From Methanoculleus frigidifontis (GTDB lineage Archaea > Halobacteriota > Methanomicrobia > Methanomicrobiales > Methanoculleaceae), in the NCBI RefSeq assembly GCF_030464345.1, contig NZ_VCYH01000002.1, positions 1-64,000 on the forward strand: 64,000 nucleotides of DNA. Reading direction: 5' to 3'. Positions 60,126-64,000 of the stretch are shown here, piece after piece (position 1 is the stretch's first letter; each line of letters opens with the position of its first letter). The notes under the pieces are model-generated. The model saw nothing but the letters and a program-made list of their open reading frames with translations, searched no databases and had not been told where the DNA came from. The position numbers and the translations under genes were made by a program.

Positions 60126-63100
60126 ATGTCACAGACCGGCGAACTGCTTGACCGGATCAAGGAGGTACTGGGAAATAATCCCCGGGGGATGAGCATCACC
60201 GAGATTGCAGCAGCGATAGACCTGAACAGGAACTCGGTGGCAAAGTATGTCAATATGCTCCTCGTCTCCGGGCAGGTGGAGATGCGGACGCACGCAGCCG
60301 CAAAGGTCTTCTACCTCACCCAGCGGATCCCGCTCTCGAACCTGCTGGGCATCTCCAACGACGGCGTTCTCGTCGTCGATCAGGCACTCAGGGTCGCCCA
60401 GGTAAACGACAATTTCTGTTATCTGACGGGTATCGAGCGGGAAGAGATTGAAGACCGGTACATCCTCGAGATTGCGGACCTCCCACTGAACGCCGGCAGA
60501 ATGCTGACGCATCTGAAGAGCGCGCTTAACGGCAAGAAGATCAGGGAAGAGGACAGCCTCATGAAGGAGGGAGTATGCCGACATCTCCGGGTGCACTACG
60601 TCCCGACGACTTTTGACGACGGGGAATCTGCCGTTGCCGTGATGCTGACCGACATCACCGACCAGAAAAACCTCGCCAGAAGGCTAGAGGAGACCGAGGA
60701 GCGGTACCGCATCCTTGCAGAATCAGCACAGGACATCATCTTCCTGGCGAGTCACGAGGGAAGAATTCTCTATATGAACGCATACGGTGCAGAAATCCTG
60801 AAGAGCGATCCGGACTCGCTCAGGGGGCGCTCCATCACGGAGATCTTTCCCTGCGACGAGGACAAGGACTGCATTGATGAGGTCCTGCAGGCCATACGGA
60901 TATCCGAACCGGTATCCCATGAAGCACGCCACATCCTCGCCGGGACCGATTACTGGTTTGAGCACCGCCTAATACCGATCGACGGTGACGGCAATGCAGC
61001 ACCGTATATCATGGGCCTCTCAAGGGACATCACCCTGCGAAAGAGAAACGAGATAGAGCTTGAACGGCACCGCGAACACCTTGAACACCTGGTCGCGGAG
61101 CGGACGGCCGAACTGCAGCAGAGTGAAGAACGGCTCCGGATGGCTCTTGAAGGAGCAAACGAAGGACTGTGGGACAGGGAGATTGATACCGGAAGAGTCT
61201 ATTTCAGTCCTCGGTACTATACCCTGCTCGGATACGAACCGGGCGAATTTCCTCCAGACTACGACGTATGGAAGAGCCTTGTACACCCCGACGACCTCGC
61301 TGCCGCCCTGGAGGAGATGGAAAAACACAAAGCCGGAGAGAAGCCGTACTACCGAAAAATATTCCGGATGCGCTCGAAATCCGGCGAATATCGCTGGATT
61401 CTCAGCCGGGGCAGAGTGGTGGAGAGAAGCCCGGAGGGAAAGCCGCTCCGGGTCGTCGGCACCCATACGGATATCACCGAGCAAAAGCAGGCAGAAGAGG
61501 CGCTGCGACAGTCAGAAACGCAGTTGAGCCGCATATTCTTGAACAATATGGTCGCGATGGCCATTTGGGCGAAATCAGGTGAGATCGTCAACGCGAACGA
61601 TGCGTTCCTGGACCTTCTTGGCTATACGCGTGCAGAACTCGAAGCCGGACAGATCCGCTGGAACGAGATAACGCCATCCGACTACTCCGAACGCGATCTG
61701 GAGGCCGTCGCCGAGGTTGAAGCAAAGGGATTCTGCTCACCCTATGAAAAATGCTTTCGCCACAAAGGCGGCCATCTCATCCCGATAATTATCGGAGGGG
61801 GAGACTTTGATGAAAGCAGAGGTACGGGCATTCTCTTCGTCGTTGATCTCACCGAGCGAAAGCAGGCCGAAGAGGCGCTGCGGGAGAGCGAAATGACCCT
61901 CGCGGCCGAGCTCGATACCGCAAGGCACCTCCAGCACGTCAGCACGCAGATGATCGAGGCCGAAAACATCCAGACGCTGTATGACCAGATCCTGGATACC
62001 GCAGTGGCGATCACGCACGCCGATTTCGCGAGTATCCAGATGCTCTACCCGGAACGCGGAACCGCAGGGGAACTCCGGCTCCTGGGCCACCGCGGGTTTG
62101 CCGAGGAGGCCGCGCGGATCTGGGAGTGGGTGCATCCGGATTCCGAGAGCGCCTGCGGAATCGCTTTCCGCACCAGGCAACGGGTCATGATCCCGGATAT
62201 CCGGCAATGCGAATTCATGACCGACAGCCCGGATCTGAAGGCCTACCGTGAGACAGGCATCCGGGCCGTTCAGACCACCCCGCTGGTATCCCGATCCGGC
62301 ACGCTCCTTGGGATGCTCTCCACGCACTGGCGCCAGCCGCACGAGCCCACCGAGACCGAACTGCGGTCCTTCGATCTGCTGGCGCGGCAGGCCGCCGATC
62401 TCATCTACCGCAACCAGTCAGAAAAAACGCTGCGCGAGAGCGAAGAGCGCCTTGTGTTAGCGAAAGACGCATCCCGGCTTGGCATTTACGATTACAATCT
62501 CCGAACCGGCGCCCTCCAGTGGGATGCGCGGGTGCGAGAACTCTGGGGCGTCGGACGGGATGAGCCCATCACCTATGAAACGTTCCAGGCCGGCATTCAC
62601 CCGGACGACTGTGAAGCAGTCCAACAGGCAACGGACATAGCACTCGATCCGGCCGGAGAAGGGAAGTATTTCACAGAATACCGCGTGATCAGTCGTGCAG
62701 ACGGCAGTACCCGTTGGGTTGCATCAACGGGACAGGCCTTCTTCGAGAGAGGCCGGGCGATCCGGCTCGTCGGCACCGTTCAGGACATCACAGAACGCAA
62801 GCAGGCGGAAGAAGCGCTCGCCAGATCCGAGGCAGAACAACGGCTCATTCTCGACTCGTCCGTCGAGCAGTTTGCATATTTTGATACCGACTTGCGGGTG
62901 CTCTGGTGCAACCAGGCAATGGCCGATGCAATCGGCCAACCGGAAGAGGGTATCAGAGGAGAGTACTGCTACCGCCTCCGGCACCAGCGGAGCGAACCCT
63001 GCGAAGGCTGTCCGGTGATGAAGGCGCTCGCGACCGGAGAAGCACAGGAAACCGAGTTTGAAGCGCCCGATGGTCGGATCTGGTTCTGCAGGGGACAACC

Positions 63101-64000
63101 TATCCTGGACGAAACGGGAAACGTCGTTAACCTGATAGAGTTCTGCTACGACATCACAAAACGCAAGCAGACAGAAGAGACGCTCCTCAAGAGCGAAGAA
63201 AAATTCCGCACCATCGCCGCTTTCACCTACGACTGGGAGTACTGGCTCGGGCCGGACGGCAGGTACCTCTATGTCTCGCCCTCGTGCGAACGGATCACCG
63301 GCTACCGGGCAGACGAGTTCCTGGAAGATCCCGGCCTGATGATGCGCATTACTCACCCCGACGACCGCGCGCTTGTTGCCGACCATCTGGAACGGGGCGT
63401 GCCGGACAGCAACGACTGCGCGATCGATTTTCGCATCATCACCCGCAGCGGCGAGGTGCGCTGGATCGGACACTCCTGCCGGCCGGTCTACAACGCTGCA
63501 GGGCAGTACATCGGCGTGCGCGGGAGCAACCGCGACATATCCAAACGAAAACAGATGGAGGATGCCCTCAGGGAAGCGGGCGCCTACACCCGCAGCCTCA
63601 TCGAGGCGAGCCTCGACCCGCTCGTCACCATCAGCCCCGACGGGCGGATAACCGACGTGAACGCAGCCACCGAGGCCGTTACCGGCTATTCCCGCGACGT
63701 GCTGATCGGGACCGATTTCTCCGATTACTTCACCGATCCTGCGATGGCACGCGCCGGATACCAACAGGTCTTCAGGGACGGCCAGGTCCGGAACTACCCA
63801 CTTGAGATCCGGCACCGGGATGGGACAATCACCCCGGTGATCTACACCGCCACCGTCTACCGGGACGAAGACGGGAACGTTGCCGGCGTCTTTGCAGCGG
63901 CACGGGACATCAGCGAGCAGAAACGCGCAGACAACGAAAAAACCATCCTGACCCGGATCATCGACGCAGCACCGTGCTCCATCACCGTGAAGGATCTGGA
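60126..64000 (+). CDS. HTH-headed giant sensor with at least eight PAS and one GAF domain (3' end outside window)
   Basis: The frame is open from ATG 60126 (GAGG six bases before) to the window edge, 1291 full codons. It begins with the same winged helix-turn-helix as the kinase at 58014 (ITEIAAAIDLNRNSVAKYVN, wing SGQVEMRTHAAAKVFYL). PAS domains start near residues 74, 194, 336, 467, 777, 907, 1026 and 1156, with a ninth beginning at about 1275; a GAF domain covers about 594-755. Most PAS units end in the linker DITERKQAEEALRESE. The PAS at 907 has cysteines like CYRLRHQRSEPCEGCPV. A histidine kinase end is expected to the right but is not visible. No membrane helix. Confidence 0.88.
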   Translation, partial: MSQTGELLDRIKEVLGNNPRGMSITEIAAAIDLNRNSVAKYVNMLLVSGQVEMRTHAAAKVFYLTQRIPLSNLLGISNDGVLVVDQALRVAQVNDNFCYLTGIEREEIEDRYILEIADLPLNAGRMLTHLKSALNGKKIREEDSLMKEGVCRHLRVHYVPTTFDDGESAVAVMLTDITDQKNLARRLEETEERYRILAESAQDIIFLASHEGRILYMNAYGAEILKSDPDSLRGRSITEIFPCDEDKDCIDEVLQAIRISEPVSHEARHILAGTDYWFEHRLIPIDGDGNAAPYIMGLSRDITLRKRNEIELERHREHLEHLVAERTAELQQSEERLRMALEGANEGLWDREIDTGRVYFSPRYYTLLGYEPGEFPPDYDVWKSLVHPDDLAAALEEMEKHKAGEKPYYRKIFRMRSKSGEYRWILSRGRVVERSPEGKPLRVVGTHTDITEQKQAEEALRQSETQLSRIFLNNMVAMAIWAKSGEIVNANDAFLDLLGYTRAELEAGQIRWNEITPSDYSERDLEAVAEVEAKGFCSPYEKCFRHKGGHLIPIIIGGGDFDESRGTGILFVVDLTERKQAEEALRESEMTLAAELDTARHLQHVSTQMIEAENIQTLYDQILDTAVAITHADFASIQMLYPERGTAGELRLLGHRGFAEEAARIWEWVHPDSESACGIAFRTRQRVMIPDIRQCEFMTDSPDLKAYRETGIRAVQTTPLVSRSGTLLGMLSTHWRQPHEPTETELRSFDLLARQAADLIYRNQSEKTLRESEERLVLAKDASRLGIYDYNLRTGALQWDARVRELWGVGRDEPITYETFQAGIHPDDCEAVQQATDIALDPAGEGKYFTEYRVISRADGSTRWVASTGQAFFERGRAIRLVGTVQDITERKQAEEALARSEAEQRLILDSSVEQFAYFDTDLRVLWCNQAMADAIGQPEEGIRGEYCYRLRHQRSEPCEGCPVMKALATGEAQETEFEAPDGRIWFCRGQPILDETGNVVNLIEFCYDITKRKQTEETLLKSEEKFRTIAAFTYDWEYWLGPDGRYLYVSPSCERITGYRADEFLEDPGLMMRITHPDDRALVADHLERGVPDSNDCAIDFRIITRSGEVRWIGHSCRPVYNAAGQYIGVRGSNRDISKRKQMEDALREAGAYTRSLIEASLDPLVTISPDGRITDVNAATEAVTGYSRDVLIGTDFSDYFTDPAMARAGYQQVFRDGQVRNYPLEIRHRDGTITPVIYTATVYRDEDGNVAGVFAAARDISEQKRADNEKTILTRIIDAAPCSITVKDL

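Noticed and set aside
1-64000. tRNA, rRNA, CRISPR array or replication origin
   Set aside because: I looked for cloverleaf ends, rRNA-like stretches, regular repeats with unique spacers and origin boxes near Cdc6/Orc genes; none was recognised. A tRNAscan and Rfam run would settle this.

Overview
The window looks like the chromosome of a methanogenic archaeon of the Methanomicrobiales, most like Methanoculleus. This is inferred from gene content and from archaeal TATA boxes about 25 bases upstream of start codons, often with no leader; no search was run. No rRNA, tRNA or CRISPR array was recognised. GC content is high across most of the window, but about 1-4200 and 9170-10210 are clearly AT-richer and look acquired.

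Layout. (1) 1-4190: AT-rich sugar/surface-polysaccharide genes (FAD-dependent sugar-mutase-like protein, NAD-dependent sugar epimerase, glycosyltransferase-like protein). (2) 4195-9115: a graveyard of nested insertion sequences: pieces of three IS21-type elements with their multiple terminal repeats, an intact IS256-type transposase, a frameshifted IS110-type transposase with a possible bridge-RNA region, a truncated IS1634-type transposase and another DDE transposase fragment. (3) 9169-10208: a two-gene operon of a compact RlmN/Cfr-like radical SAM enzyme and a small zinc-ribbon protein, followed by an intact IS4/IS1634-like transposase (10570-11994). (4) 12686-33100: envelope and secreted proteins (two fasciclin proteins, one fused to two chagasin-like inhibitor domains; a thioredoxin-NHL protein; a poly-glycine membrane-anchored protein; a giant cysteine-rich beta-helix protein; a subtilisin-PKD protease; three tandem DUF4352-like paralogues), then small enzymes (DUF427, a flavin-binding PPOX-like protein). 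(5) 33210-37492: a membrane protein, two tandem ATP10-like thioredoxin-fold proteins, a Clp1/Grc3-type P-loop kinase and an anion/arsenite-type permease.

(6) 37599-45160: phosphate regulation and transport. Two AbrB-PhoU fusion regulators flank a pst operon in which PstC and PstA are one polypeptide, followed by PstB and PhoU; no phosphate-binding protein gene (pstS) is present in the window. A DUF389 membrane protein and a thioredoxin lie between. (7) 45340-48364: a SLOG/SLATT-like predicted nucleotide-sensing membrane protein and a double-rhodanese sulfurtransferase. (8) 48656-64000: signal transduction: two translationally coupled PAS histidine kinases, CheW, a soluble poly-HAMP chemoreceptor preceded by two coupled microproteins, and two sensor proteins that begin with a DNA-binding helix-turn-helix, one with a coupled response regulator and the other a multi-PAS giant running off the right edge.

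The most interesting items are the SLOG/SLATT-like protein, the HTH-headed sensors, the compact RlmN-like operon, the cysteine-ladder beta-helix protein, the fused PstC-PstA system with twin AbrB-PhoU regulators, and the IS21/IS110 insertion stack. None is proven to be a new system from sequence alone.
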